From Sipunculus nudus (Eukaryota; Annelida; Sipuncula; Golfingiida; Sipunculidae): a stretch of 64,000 bases of DNA. Within the stretch, counting starts at the first letter, position 1, and each line of letters begins with the position of its first letter. Under the pieces are notes generated by a model. It worked only from the letters and a program-made list of their open reading frames with translations. It was not told the origin of the DNA and did no database searches. The translations under genes and the position numbers were made by a program. This document shows positions 32,095 to 44,784 of this stretch, piece by piece. The stretch covers positions 110,374,142-110,438,141 of the forward strand of contig CM049306.1 of the NCBI GenBank assembly GCA_026874595.1, given 5' to 3'.

Positions 32095-32960
32095 ATTTAA
32101 ATGCCGTGGCATTGGATTGAAATGCCACTGAGAGCATTTAAATGCAAATGCAAATATTTTAGAAATGTCAGGAGCAAATGCCAAAACATTGATCAAATGC
32201 AATTAATATAATTTCAAATTACATTTTTAACTGAAGTCAGTTTAATTTCATGGCACAAAATTCAGGTTCACTGTCACTTTATCATTACATTTATTATAAA
32301 TTAAACGGAGTTAGATATATTGCTGAAAATATTACATGAATGCAACCACTGGCATCAGGAAAAAAATATAGTACATCCCTTGCAAATACATATACAGGAC
32401 GGTCTTAAAGTAACAGGGTAATACTTTTGGTATATGCCGAATGGATACAGAAATCTATAACGTTAATGTATAAAGTCAACAATCATGAATCACATGTCCA
32501 TACTGAGAAATTATATGAAGAATAAACACGTTAATTGAGGAAAGTCAGGAGCGTAATCAGGGGGTTCCGCAGGGGGCCATGGACCCTCGCCCCCTCAATC
32601 CGACTGTGAGGTGGAGGTGGCGGTTATATCTACTAAGATAATTAAAGCATAAAAGTAGATGAGTACACACTTGCATTTTGTTTTATTTATCAAATACAAT
32701 AATTTTATTCGATACATGAACAAAATTTAGGATTCATGAAATAAATTATGAAAATATAGAATAATATTGGACGCTTAAGAATGCAGGATTCATATGAATT
32801 ATTATTTAAATCATATATCATAAATGTAAATGCAAATGCAGAGTTATCGTTCTGCATTTAAATCAAATAGGCTTACACACTTACCGGTAGCTCTGCATTT
32901 TAAAAACAAATGCAAATGCGGCATTACCAAATGCAATGCATTTACGTTTGAACCAATCTT
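32095..32960. repeat. ATGCAAAT-rich segment
   Basis: Overlapping ATGCAAATGCAAAT at about 32147-32160 and further ATGCAAATGC at about 32829 and 32915, with inverse GCATTTAAA forms near both ends. The two ends look like related, roughly inverted clusters of GCATTT motifs, so it may be a decayed repeat. The octamer also matches the POU-factor site. Confidence 0.45.
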
Positions 32961-33280
32961 TTCCATGGCAACAATCAACACGTGCGTATGTATGAGTACA
33001 TCATATATTCTGATCATGCGTGTGCGTGTGCGCGCGTGTGTGTGTGTACCAGAGAAGCACATAACCTACCAATTACATGCCGTTAATCCCGAGACACAGT
33101 GAATACTTATCACTGATATATAGCTTTACCATTAAAATTAATGGAAATTCCTCCCTATAAAGGTTTTGCGTCTGTAGTAACATATACCGGTAGGCTTTTT
33201 ATTAAATGTAATCACTAATTAGAATAAGAATTAGATTTCAGGTAGATTGCAAAGTAACATAATAGCTTGCATCGATTAAT

Positions 33281-33514
33281 GGGGCCTGGACAGTCGAGGG
33301 GTAAAACGCTCGGCTCTCTCCGCTGGCGACCCGGGTTCGATCCCGGTGTGGCTATGAGAATGGGTTGTAGTTGCCCGTCCAAGACAGGTGGTTTTCTCCG
33401 GGTTCTCATGTTTCCTCCACCCATACAGACTACCGAACGCCATCATCGGAGCCATGGAGAGTGCCGCGATAAGTTATGATAGCTATTTGTGCAATCCATG
33501 TAAAATAAATAAGT
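33281..33514 (+). mobile_element. tRNA-derived SINE (family B), longer copy
   Basis: Box A-like GGGGTAAAACGCTCGG at about 33298, box B GGGTTCGATCCC at 33333-33344, body with TTGCCCGTCCAAGACAGG, GGTTTTCTCCGGGTTCTC, GACTACCGAACG and GCCATGGAGAGTGCC, and an A-rich end AAAATAAATAAG. It aligns with 18066-18272. Confidence 0.87.
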
Positions 33515-36495
33515 TTATATTAATAAACGCACACACATACAAATATATATACATTTATGTTTATAACCATTTTTTGTTCGTCCATGAACTGTGTGCTTCT
33601 ACAGCTATCTCATGCAGGTACTGATGTAATCAAATAACGTTGCGAATATTCTGATTACATTTGCATCATGTTTACAGCCTATTAACTTGAGACGCACTCG
33701 ATCTTTCCCTCTAGCATTCCGCTGCCATGGTAACGCACTAAGTGACTCGGTGATCCATTCTTGGCCCTGCTTTACATCTCTGACCCTGGTGCTATTTATG
33801 TTAATAATACGCTGTTTGTTGTATTGCACTCTGTTCTTTATTTTCCTATATTCTATTAACGTCTATTGCGTATTCATCTGGATGATTTATGAAGTTTAAG
33901 AGGTCAAGCCAAACTTGTTACTGAGGGTCATTTGTGACATCAGTTAAGCGGTGATGATAGGGTTACATTGTAATTTGAAATATACCTATTTCATTAAACA
34001 TGGCCCTTTACTTTGTTTTATTTTTTAAATACATTAAGTTAACGAGACTGTATTTACATGTGTTTTGCTTGTAAAAATGTCACGTGACATCGGTCGATTT
34101 TTTAGGCCGGGGTGGTCCATTAACATGCAGGACACACATCGTAACCATTAGCTCTTGAAACATCTAGTCACTGACACTAGTGGAAGGTCATTAAACATTC
34201 TCCATGGAAACCCCAAATTAGGTCATGATGACATATATTCTGCAGGCTATAGGGCAAAATCATGTTTTTAGCACTACAAAAGTCAAATTTATCTTAGTGT
34301 TTAGGTAAAGATGCTGAACAAAGCATTGCAACATGGATTTGTAATAATAGGCCGGACCCACACTTTGAGACTGTTCTTCTTCGGAATGTCGGGCGATTGA
34401 TTGCAATAATTGACGATCATATGTGTGTGCGCGTGCGTGCAAAAAATGTCTGTCACCAAGTGTCTTAGGAATGAATGCCATTATCAGCTCCAAATTTTAC
34501 AGTAACATTGATCATACATGACTGGTATTTGTATGTAGTCTGGAGGTGGTGACACCTGTGTTGTCCTTTCTTCCGCAAGCCAGTATATGTCACATTCCAC
34601 TCTATGCCAGGATAAATGTTGTCTTTACGGACATTTTTTATTTCGCAGTTTACAAATTTTGAAGTGTTTGCTCTTATAATATTTCCTGCTGGCAATATCC
34701 CAGGAACTGCTGGGGGACGGGGGATGGGGATGTGTTGGGTTGGTTGGTTACTGTGAACACCAGATTTAATCGGCATATTGATTCTGTGACTTTTATGTCA
34801 GCTTATTTAATTTAAGCTGCAGTTGGGGTCACTTATTAGACAGTTCACATGAGTCAAAATAAAGTTTTTAGCTTTTTGATTCTTCCGACTAAAACCGGAG
34901 AAAATAAACGTTTGACCTCTCTTTGGAAAATTAACTAAATCTTAAAACTGAATGAGCATCAATTGTTATTAATTAGTTAACAAAGGCTGCTTTATGGAAC
35001 TTCTGTATTTGGTTTCTGTGTTTGGTTAAAATGTGCATCGTCCGTTACCAAACACCGGTATGAGTATGTAAACTAAAGCCTCCATGTAAAAAAGAAGTTC
35101 AGGGACAGATGTTTACGTGTCAGAGTGATCTGTTACACCAGTGTTTTCAGAACGTGACCCGGCTGGCACATTTCCGTCAATTATACATTATTTTAGCTGA
35201 TAGTGTGACAGCCCGGGTCTGTAAACTGATGTTTCATGTGTCCAGCTCGTGTTAGAGAGAGGCTCCGGCATCAGGATAATTTACCCCGGCCCTGGCACAA
35301 GCATGAATTGCCTCATTTACTCCAGCTGATTGTTTGACCTGTTTTTGAGCCGGCCTAGGTCACGGTCGCATTGTCAGTGCATGCATGATGATATAAATAC
35401 ATCGTTGTACAGTTGAAACAAATACTGGGTTCTTGTACCCTGACTCCAGCAAACAAGCCCCGGCCAGGTGTTTCTGTTGACATCAGCCGATGGTGCAATA
35501 ACTGGACCTATTGTTACAATGACCTGTCCCAGATCCAACATCAACTTGTTTTCCATCATTGCTCCTTTTCATGTCGGGGTTAATAGCCCCAGCCACAGCA
35601 CTCTTTGTCTTAATTATACTTTATCTCAGCTGACCAAAAAGAGGATTCACGACATACCTTTGTCATCAATAATACCTTGGCCCTTTTATCAAACAACAAA
35701 GACCATATTCCAGTAAAGCACACTTAAGTGTATTGACTATTGTCACCTTTATGGCTTGGAACGGACAAGTCAGAGGCGGACAAACAAATTCAAATATAAG
35801 AAGTTAGGAAATATCAGGAATAAATGCAGATACATTATATTATTAAACCATGATAACTGAAATATAATATCCATTATTTAGAGCCTATATAATAAGTGTG
35901 ATCTTTGCTGCCGGACTATAAATCCTTCAATGTGAATAAGTTCAAGCAATTAAGATAATAGCACATTTTTTCCCTTGGGGAAATCGTCCTGATGTTTCAG
36001 TAACTCTCTTCATTTCCAAAAACCAATTTCATTTGAACAGATGCCTCCTTTTTAGTTATTGCATATAAACGGCCATTTTCAGTTTTATATATTCCAATGA
36101 GTTATATAATGTCAGGATATCCTTAAGCCTCTACTGCAGTTGCTTTCATGATCACCAACAAATGGTCTCAGTTCGGTTTTGCCGAGTTCTTGAAAATATA
36201 CGGCACCCGTGGTGTCCTAGGTTTTAGTTAAGAAGGACGTACATTATTTATGATTTACGGTTGTTCCACTCGACCTTTATCACGGAACTCCTCTGTGACC
36301 AAGATTCAGAATGCAGAAATATTTAATTTAGTCTTAAACCATACCGATTTAATGTGTTCTTATGATGGTCTTTTTCAATATATCCCATTAATCTTGAGAT
36401 ATTTGACATTAATTGGTGAAGGGGTAAGAAAAACCGGGTTATGAATCACAGCGCCGTCTATAAGAAACTATGAGAACCCTTTATGAAGCAGGGGA
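33515..36495. other. Long unannotated stretch
   Basis: No exon can be supported. A decayed fragment resembling the 60-kb repeat (CACATCGTAACCATTAG and CCATGGAAACCCC) lies at about 34135-34220. A minus-strand open frame at 34465-34776 has Pro-rich sequence but no recognisable family. Confidence 0.4.
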
Positions 36496-36497
36496 TC

Positions 36498-37172
36498 AGC
36501 CATATGGCCTTACAGCCATAAGAACTGAGTTAACAGCCATAAGAACTGAGTTTACAGCCATAAGAACTAAGCCTGCATCCATAAAAAATGAGCCTGCAGC
36601 CATAAGAACTGAGCTTTCAACCATAAGAACTGAGCTTACAACCATAAGAACTGAGCTTACCGCCAAAAGAACTGAGCTTACAGCAATAAGAACTGAGTTT
36701 ACAGCCATCAGAACTAAGCTTGCATCCATAAAAATTGAGCCTGAAGCCATAAGAAATGAGCTTATACAGCCATAAGAACTGAGTTTACAGCCATTAGAAC
36801 TGAGTTTACAGCCATAAGAACTAAGCTTGCATCCATAAAAACTGAGTATACAACCATAAAAACTGAGCTTACAGCCAAAAGAACTGAGCTTACAGCTATA
36901 AGAACTGAGTTTTCAGCCATAAGAACTAAACTTGCATCCATAAAAAATGAGTTTAAGGCCAGAAGAACTAAGCTTGCATCCATAAAAACTGAGCCTGCAG
37001 CCATAAGGACTGAGTTTACAACCATAAAAACTGAGCTTACACCCAAAAGAACTGAGTTTACAGCCATAAGAACTGAGTTTACAGCCATAAGAACTAAGCT
37101 TGCATCCATAAAAACTGAGCCTGCAGCCATAAGAACTGAGGTTATAGCCATTAGAACTGAGTTTACAGCCAA
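36498..37172. repeat. 21-bp minisatellite, about 32 copies
   Basis: The unit is close to ACAGCCATAAGAACTGAGTTT. Because 21 is a multiple of three, one + frame reads a 7-residue repeat (TAIRTEL and variants) and the antisense reads SVLMAVN-type heptads over 136 codons. Copies vary at several positions (GCATCCATAAAAA forms). Confidence 0.92.
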
Positions 37173-38860
37173 ATAAACGGACCTGTATCAGGAGACAGGA
37201 GGAATTAGATATATAAATGGGACCTGGTATCAAGATTAAAAATACACACTGGTATAAATTGAAGTCCATGAGGTAAAACCGTCACGTTGTATGCAGCGTG
37301 TCATGATATAACAAATCCCTGGATTGATTAAGTCTGTGTTAGTGTTTGTGGGGCCTTACATGTGCACAGTCCATGGTGAGTGGTGAGTTGGTCAAATCAG
37401 GTCACATGTTATCAGGACCTCTTTGGACTGTGACATATCCAGGTAACAGTTAATCTACTCCCACCTGCTGTAAACCTCTTATGTGTTATATGCGGTTCAT
37501 ATATGAATAATGTCATCGGGTGCGATAGATTGGCACGTCTAGAAGGAGGTCAGCTGGGGTCTGACCCCTCCCCTTTCAACAGCCGCAAGTTTTTTTAAGG
37601 GTTTAAAAGTCTTTTTGCGGCCTTGACCGACCCCATCCCTTCTAAACCAAAAATATGGAATAGTTAATCAAATGAATCTAAGTCAGCCATAACTTGTGCA
37701 TCTTTTAAGAGACGACTCAAATTGGAAATTTTAGCAACTGTATGTTCTATATGACACATGTTATATTTGCAAAAATTTGCGTTTTATACATGTAGCACTC
37801 ATTCTTCTATCATTTCATAGATCATACAATAACTGTAAATTATTTCTTACGTATTTAACTGAATTTAACAATGATCAGGTCCATAAATGCTAGAGATTAT
37901 TGTAATATTATGGGTTCGTATGCCTCGCATATTTGCATGTATATATATACTGATCTAATGTGATATTTTAGTTTACTCTTTCTGTCTATAGATGTATATA
38001 TTGATATACTTTCTTAACTCTCTTAATATGCTTTTATGATTTGAGTCCATATGTTCATGTTTATATTTTTAGTCATGGTATTTTTTTATGCATTGTATTG
38101 ATAGTTTAGTCATTGTATGTTTTATATGTACTGATACAGGGCACCAAGTAAGACCAGTTTAATTTAAACTGATTGGTTTTCCCTGTATAAACATAATGTA
38201 AATAAAATAATAAATAATAAATAAATAAATAAACACGAGGACCTTTTAAGGTTTATTTCATGAGCTAGTCTTCCTGGGCTAGACCGCTAGCTCACATATG
38301 AGAGAGAAAGAGAGAGAGAGAGAGAGCAAAGTGGCTACATGCCCAGTATTGTATATTATCTTTACACTTTAATTCCTTTTGCCCTCCCCCCCCCCCCCCC
38401 ATATAACTCACATATCTTTTTTCTTTTTAGTGTCTATTTACAAACGAAATTTAGAACCTCCGAGCAACCGGTTCATTATCACAGAAATATATACTCAACT
38501 CCGTATGAAATGCATGTAGACTACATGCAGATGACTTCAGTTATGTCGACTGGTTATTATAAAATCCGTTTAAACAATGAAATTTTAATTCCCACTTAAT
38601 TCTAAAATCCTTTTTCTTTTAAAAACAATGTAAAGCCTCATAAAAATACAATGTAATTTCGCTTATGATTATTTCTCGTGGATATACATAAACCGATCAA
38701 ATATATATGAACCGATTCTGTAGTGGATGAAGCTGTCAGGAAAATTAACTCTAAATCATTTAAAAAAGACCAACAATCTGTTATAAATATGTTTTATAAC
38801 TCTGTTGTAACCATGGCGATCCAGAATTATCGGTGCTGGATCTGGCTCTGGGAATACTAC
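37173..38860. other. Unannotated spacer
   Basis: Contains a short AG repeat near 38300 and a C run at about 38387-38401. No gene was recognised. Confidence 0.4.
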
Positions 38861-38861
38861 A

Positions 38862-39393
38862 CTGTCAGGGTGCACACTGTACACAGTCAGGGACACAGTC
38901 TGCACGGTCAGGGACAAACTCTACTCAGTCAGGGACACACTCTGCACGGTCAGGGACAAACTCTACTCAGTCAGGGACACACTCTGCACGGTCAGGGACA
39001 AACTCTACTCAGTCAGGGACACACTCTGCACGGTCAGGGACAAACTCTACTCAGTCAGGGACACACTCTGCACGGTCAGGGACAAACTCTACTCAGTCAG
39101 GGACACACTCTGCACGGTCAGGGACAAACTCTACTCAGTCAGGGACACACTCTGCACGGTCAGGGACAAACTCTACTCAGTCAGGGACACACTCTGCACG
39201 GTCAGGGACAAACTCTACTCAGTCAGGGACACACTCTGCACGGTCAGGGACAAACTCTACTCAGTCAGGGACACACTCTGCACGGTCAGGGACAAACTCT
39301 ACTCAGTCAGGGACACACTCTGCACGGTCAGGGACAAACTCTACTCAGTCAGGGACTCACTCCACACATTAAGGGACACACTGTACACAGTCA
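38862..39393. repeat. 42-bp minisatellite made of two 21-bp halves
   Basis: About 11-12 copies of CAGGGACAAACTCTACTCAG plus CAGGGACACACTCTGCACGG-type halves, almost perfect in the middle. All three + frames are open through it, for example HTLHGQGQTLLSQG and TNSTQSGTHSARSG repeats. All minus frames contain stops. One + frame starts at an upstream ATG (38723) and gives 225 codons, but nothing suggests a conserved protein. Confidence 0.95.
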
Positions 39394-42018
39394 GGGATAA
39401 GCGTTTGACCAAATCGGGATATACATGTATAAGGCCAAAATAAAAAAAAGGTATGGTTCTCAGGCCCTTTTTTTCAGAAATCAATGCGGCGGGCGCTTTT
39501 TCTATTTTAAATTTTTGGTATGTTTCGATAAAAATGTCAAATGAAAAGGGAAAAGTTATGAAAATAACAGTTTTATTTTGCTAAATAAGTAAAAGCACTA
39601 AAAAACAAAGGAAATTGTATGGTTTTATCTTCTTGAAAGAAATGTCGGAGCGGCAGCAGCTCAAAATTGGAAAGTTTTTATTGAAAATCAAAATAAAAAT
39701 TTTTGATGCGGGGGTTTAAAATTGATGCGGGCGGTGCCTGAGAACCATACCTTTAATTTTTTTTGTCCTAAGGATGCCTGAACCAAACTACAGGGTAGCC
39801 CAATGTCAAGTGATACCGAAGACCGTCAGAAGAATTAAGCGAGGCTGAAAACCATGGTTTTAACGAGACTGACGTATAATGTTACAGAAAAGAATGCCTA
39901 AATTTGATTTTTTTTGCCGAAAAACTGCATACTTTTGTTCGAATTTGTGAATAATATAACTTACTTATAACTCCCGTGATAAAGTTAAATTTTGTATAAT
40001 TTCCACTTTCGGACAATTTGCGTGAATTTACAAATCCCAGATGCCGCTATCTGTAACAATGCTTGGGAACAATATCCAATCAACGTTTGTCGTATATGCT
40101 ATTGTATTTGCATTCGTTCGGGGTCACTAACCCCATTAATTACTACTTTCAACAAACTCAAAATGTATTATTAAGATATTTTACTGCTTATTTTACTTAA
40201 GTTTCCTGCTTGTTTTTTTTTTTTTTTTTTTGTTTTTTTTTTTTTGTTTTTCTTTCTAATGAAATACCAGTGTAAAATTTGTTCTTTCTTCACAGGTTAT
40301 TTTACATTAATCACGAAACCCTTCGGTACACCTTGGTGGAATATATATACTTTCTAAGCCAATACAATGGAGACCAATTCTTTAAGGATAATGGCCCATA
40401 AGTGTCACGGTGTATTGCATGAGGAGGGGGGGCTTTCTGGATTCCAGAGTTCAAGATTTGTGCGACCTCAGTAAACTCCCGGAATCAGACTGCTTGTCAC
40501 ACTGTCAATCAGAAACGGATCCCGATATTTTAAGCTAATAAGGAAGTCTGTGGTTATATACATGTACCCTAATATGCTTGGCGTTCAGCCAATTTTACTC
40601 AATTAAGCATTTGCTATTTTTACCGTTTTCTCGAGAATAAACATCATTGAACAAAATATCTGAAATTGATTTAATATTTTTGATAAAATGCCAGACCAGA
40701 AGTGAATGCCGTTTTTTATCGATATGATGGCCATGAAGCTTTGGAACTATGTTTGTGATTATTTTTTCCTTCTCAGAAACACGTAATGCGTTCGTGACAG
40801 TCCGAATAACGTTCAAGTAGCAACAACTGAACTCGAGTGAAATACGTCTTCAATGCCTTGGTTCTTGCTCTATTACGGCCCCTATTGTAATAATGTCTCC
40901 TATTATAATAATTACATAAATTGCATCAGGGGCGCTGCTTCAATATAGGGGTCGTAACACATGAGGTTGTGAACGTTAGACGTCCAATTAACTCTCATCC
41001 GCCGCAGACAGATGGCGCCACAGTCATCTTTGATTATAAATCTGGCTGACCACACTGAAACACCTGAACAGTTCCTGGCTAATATTCTAGGTATACCTTC
41101 ACCGGAAGGGAGTATGTGTTCTCCTTCGTTCGTTGATTGGTTTGTTTGTTAGTTACCAACTTAATGCAAACAGTTATAAAAACGGATTTTGATAAAATGT
41201 TTGGAGGGTTTTGATAACACCAAAAGAACGATCACCGAGATATCTTTAATTTAAAGGTTAATTACATAACCAGTTCCATAACCAGAATGTCGATTCTTGT
41301 CTCTGCAACTGAGCCGCGTGAAGCTGTGGTCATGAAGCGTTACACTGTAGTACGGCATAGGAAGCATGATTAGCGCTATCCAGGTATCCCACAGCTAATC
41401 TTTAGTTCCAACTGCTTCGATCTTTCAACGTTTGCAGCCTATTTATATTTTTAGCAGTTCTTTAGAAACCTCGAAAAATCTCTCCGACTGTGGAAATTGA
41501 AAACATTTATTGGTATCCCGTACTTGTATGGATATTTTTTTTACAACAAACGTTAATCATCAACATTAGATGTCTACTAATCTTTAATCATTACCTACAT
41601 ATGGACGAGTCGACAGTATCTGTCACATTCAATATAAGCCCCCCCCCCTTGTTTCGCCAGTTTCAATCCCCACGTTATCACACGCACTAACTCTAATTTA
41701 TGTTTTGATTGAGTGACATTCCAGATATTCGTATTCTTATGCAAATCTGCACAGTTTTCCTTCGTCATGTACAGGATTTAATTCACTGAAGATTCAATAC
41801 AACGTAAAGTTTTAGTTGCGGTATATTTAGAAATCAGCATTGCACACAACAGGCTAAACATACTCGCCATGCATAACCATATATATATATACTGACCATA
41901 GTACCCCCGGGCGCGTCGGTGGTATCGTACGATCACATACTTAATATCATTATTTACCTAGCGCTGTAATTATTTTAAATATCTTGTTTGACCAAGGTTC
42001 TTAATACTACAGGCACCG

Positions 42019-42019
<1 letters not shown>
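39394..42019. other. Unannotated stretch
   Basis: Poly-T at 40213-40255. At about 41090-41260 is a piece (CCTTCACCGGAAGGGAGTAT, then repeated GTTTGTTTG and AACGGATTTTGATAAAA) of a type common in invertebrate interspersed repeats. No gene. Confidence 0.4.

Positions 42020-42095
<76 letters not shown>
42020..42095. repeat. (TA)n microsatellite
   Basis: About 38 TA units, the longest in the window. Confidence 0.95.
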
Positions 42096-42100
<5 letters not shown>

Positions 42101-42270
42101 AGGATAAGAATTCATCATACTAAAGGATTTCACTTTTCGACCTGCAGTCCTTTTGAAATTCCTTTGAGGGACCTATGTTCTTACCTGAGTGCATGGATCT
42201 GATTTGCCTTTTTTTTTCATTTATGTCCGCTGGGATATCTGATGACAGATAATTATGAATCCTGACTTAC

Positions 42271-42333
42271 CTTAGTAACATTGGCGTTGCAGTCGTTTGG
42301 GATACCCATGGCGGAGTTGAGGCTGGGGATAAC
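42271..42333 (-). CDS. Candidate isolated exon, unknown product
   Basis: A 63-bp stretch with a good pyrimidine tract and acceptor (TTTCTCCGCAG|GTTATC) and a consensus donor (ACTAAG|GTAAGT). One frame is 21 codons: VIPSLNSAMGIPNDCNANVT plus K. It contains CCGCCATGG, an excellent start context. It ends in phase 0, which would be compatible with splicing into HDHD5 exon 2 as an alternative 5' exon. It could equally be an internal exon of another minus-strand gene or chance. Confidence 0.35.
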
Positions 42334-42587
42334 CTGCGGAGAAACAAAGTGGAGGTAGATATACATGTAGATATATATATACAAACGCCATATCACATGC
42401 TCAGTCCGTATCACGACGGGCTCTCATATCGAACTAGCACGCGGTAAAACCAGATACGATATCAAACTGTTCTGTATTCGTAATACGCCAGCAGAACAGA
42501 CTTAGAACCGTGATTGTGGCCGGGTTTACCCTTATCAGAATGATATTTTTGGATATATGTAAATAAAGATAATGTTAAATACAGTTT

Positions 42588-42588
<1 letters not shown>

Positions 42589-42618
<30 letters not shown>
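42589..42618. repeat. (TA)n(TG)n microsatellite
   Basis: Short TA tract followed by GTGTGTGT. Confidence 0.85.
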
Positions 42619-42620
<2 letters not shown>

Positions 42621-43599
42621 AATTACAGATACTAGTATATTACATGTAATACATGGTGAATTATAAGTCATTAATGATATGTTTATGATGAAGCATATCA
42701 AATAAAGAAATCTATATTAGTTTGTTGTTATAACGTACCCTCTGAATTACAAATTATACAATTTATAGAAATATCATGAGTATAATCAACCAAATAAAAG
42801 CCTTCACAGAATCAATCAGCTAAACATTAAAACCTCGCATTTAAAAATATCCTCAAAAGCAACGTCTAAATTAATATTCATAAGATTTGTTTTGTAGTAA
42901 TTAATGTAGTAGTTTACAAGGAAATAAATTCTCATATCCTGGAATTCACTATAATTGTTTTAAATCTGGTTTATCATTTGTTTTCATTACCACTGAGATG
43001 ATAAGAAATAACACAGTTCCTGGGCTCGTTAATTATCAGAGCCGTCTCACCTGAGAGCTGCTGTGTGAGGTCACCGTTAATTATGGCCGTTAACCCGACT
43101 TGAGAGGAATGGTGTCCCTAACAATTCACATACAGCTTTGTTATATATGCCAATACTATAACCCGACTTTGACCCGCGTTCACGTGCATCCTATGTTTCT
43201 ATTGGCCCAGGCAAACCCTGAAGCCCAAGGACGTGAAACCGATGGTCGGCACTCGCATGCCGTAATAAAGAGCTTTGTGTTTAAGAGGTCACTAATTCAA
43301 TGCTGGTTAACACATGCCCCTGCTTACAAACTAGTAAAGGAAAAAAGAACAGGGAGATTACTGAATCACATGATTCATTGAAATACATGCATAGGGGACT
43401 TTTTTAGCATCCATCGTTATGACGTGATATGATGATGATATTGATGATGATGAGGGGCATACGTATATTCCGATACCATAAGTTACCAGTTCAAAAGCTC
43501 TATAGATACCATATTATACTTACCTGCGTTCAAAAAAATACAAAAATATATGTGTACAATGTTTCCTTTATCTGTATAAAGTTAATTGCTATATTACAT

Positions 43600-44035
43600 A
43601 CAAACATACAGACAGACAGAAAGACAGACATACAGACAGACTGGCAGGCAGACATATATACATACATACATACATACATACATACATACATACATACATA
43701 CATACATACATACATAAAAACGTACATACATAAATACATGCATACAAACATACATACAGTACGTACAATACATACATAAATGCATATAAAGTATTCATAC
43801 ACACATAACATACGTACATTCATACGTCTATGCATACATACATACGCACATTCATACATAAAATACATACATACTTACGTAGTATACATACATACATACA
43901 TACATAACATACGAATATACATGCATACTTACATATATGCATACATTGATACATGCATATACTTACAGTTCATCCAGTACATACACACATACATACATCC
44001 ATACATACATCCATACATACATTACATACGTACGT
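43600..44035. repeat. (ACAT)n / (ACAG)n microsatellite region
   Basis: Tetranucleotide repeats, purest at about 43660-43715 and interrupted after that. Several long open frames on both strands (Tyr/His/Ile- or Cys/Met/Tyr-rich) are artefacts of the repeat. Confidence 0.95.
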
Positions 44036-44784
44036 AAAAGATACGTACCTAAGTACATCCATACAAAGGCGTTTAAACCAGATATAAATAAAGCCAAAAT
44101 ATAAGTAAAACATGAGTGCTTTAACAATTCCCGTATTAACTAAATACCACAATGAAAGCTGCCAAGTTTGTTGTTCCGTTTCTATACCATTTCATTGTTT
44201 GTGTACACGTATTTAGATCACGACATGTATTGATTATCGTTGCATTAATACCGATCACAATGTAATCAAACATTTTTTTACAAAATGAATCAAAACATTT
44301 AAACGAAAATTTCTTTGTGATGACTATAAGTAATTTTGATGGCTGTTCTTGTTTATATGTTGGAAAACCTGAGGAAGTACAAGTGGCATGGTCAATACCG
44401 ACCCTGCTTGGATGGAGCCGCGGTATTTTATCAACAGCCAGCAGCTGAGGCAACACGAGCAGAAAATGGCTGACACATATCAGATCTCTTGAAGGATAAT
44501 ATAACGTGCCTCATTATACTTGATTGTCCTGTACATAAACCACTGATCTGGAGTATACTGCATGATTAGTCCACATCTGACAATTCACACAGACTTTTTT
44601 AGAGAAAAAAAAACTTTTTGCCATATCTTGTCTCCTGCACGTCGTCGCCAAGATAACAGTTTCTGTGCACATATGTTTAATAACCTGGCGAGCCTGTGAC
44701 ATATTATCTGCTGAGAGACTTGTTTTTTTTTTATTGAGCTTGTTTTAAATAGAACTTATTGGAATACACAAAACTGAAGCTAAA

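Noticed and set aside
34465-34776. Minus-strand open frame of 103 codons with Pro-rich sequence
   Set aside because: No family resemblance, no convincing splice sites or start context; kept only as spacer.
40900-41110. Possible + exon ending before GTATACC at about 41091
   Set aside because: Short open frame next to a known-looking interspersed repeat; no protein family support.
43429-44037. Several Tyr/Ile/His or Cys/Met-rich open frames on both strands
   Set aside because: Produced by the ACAT/ACAG microsatellite.
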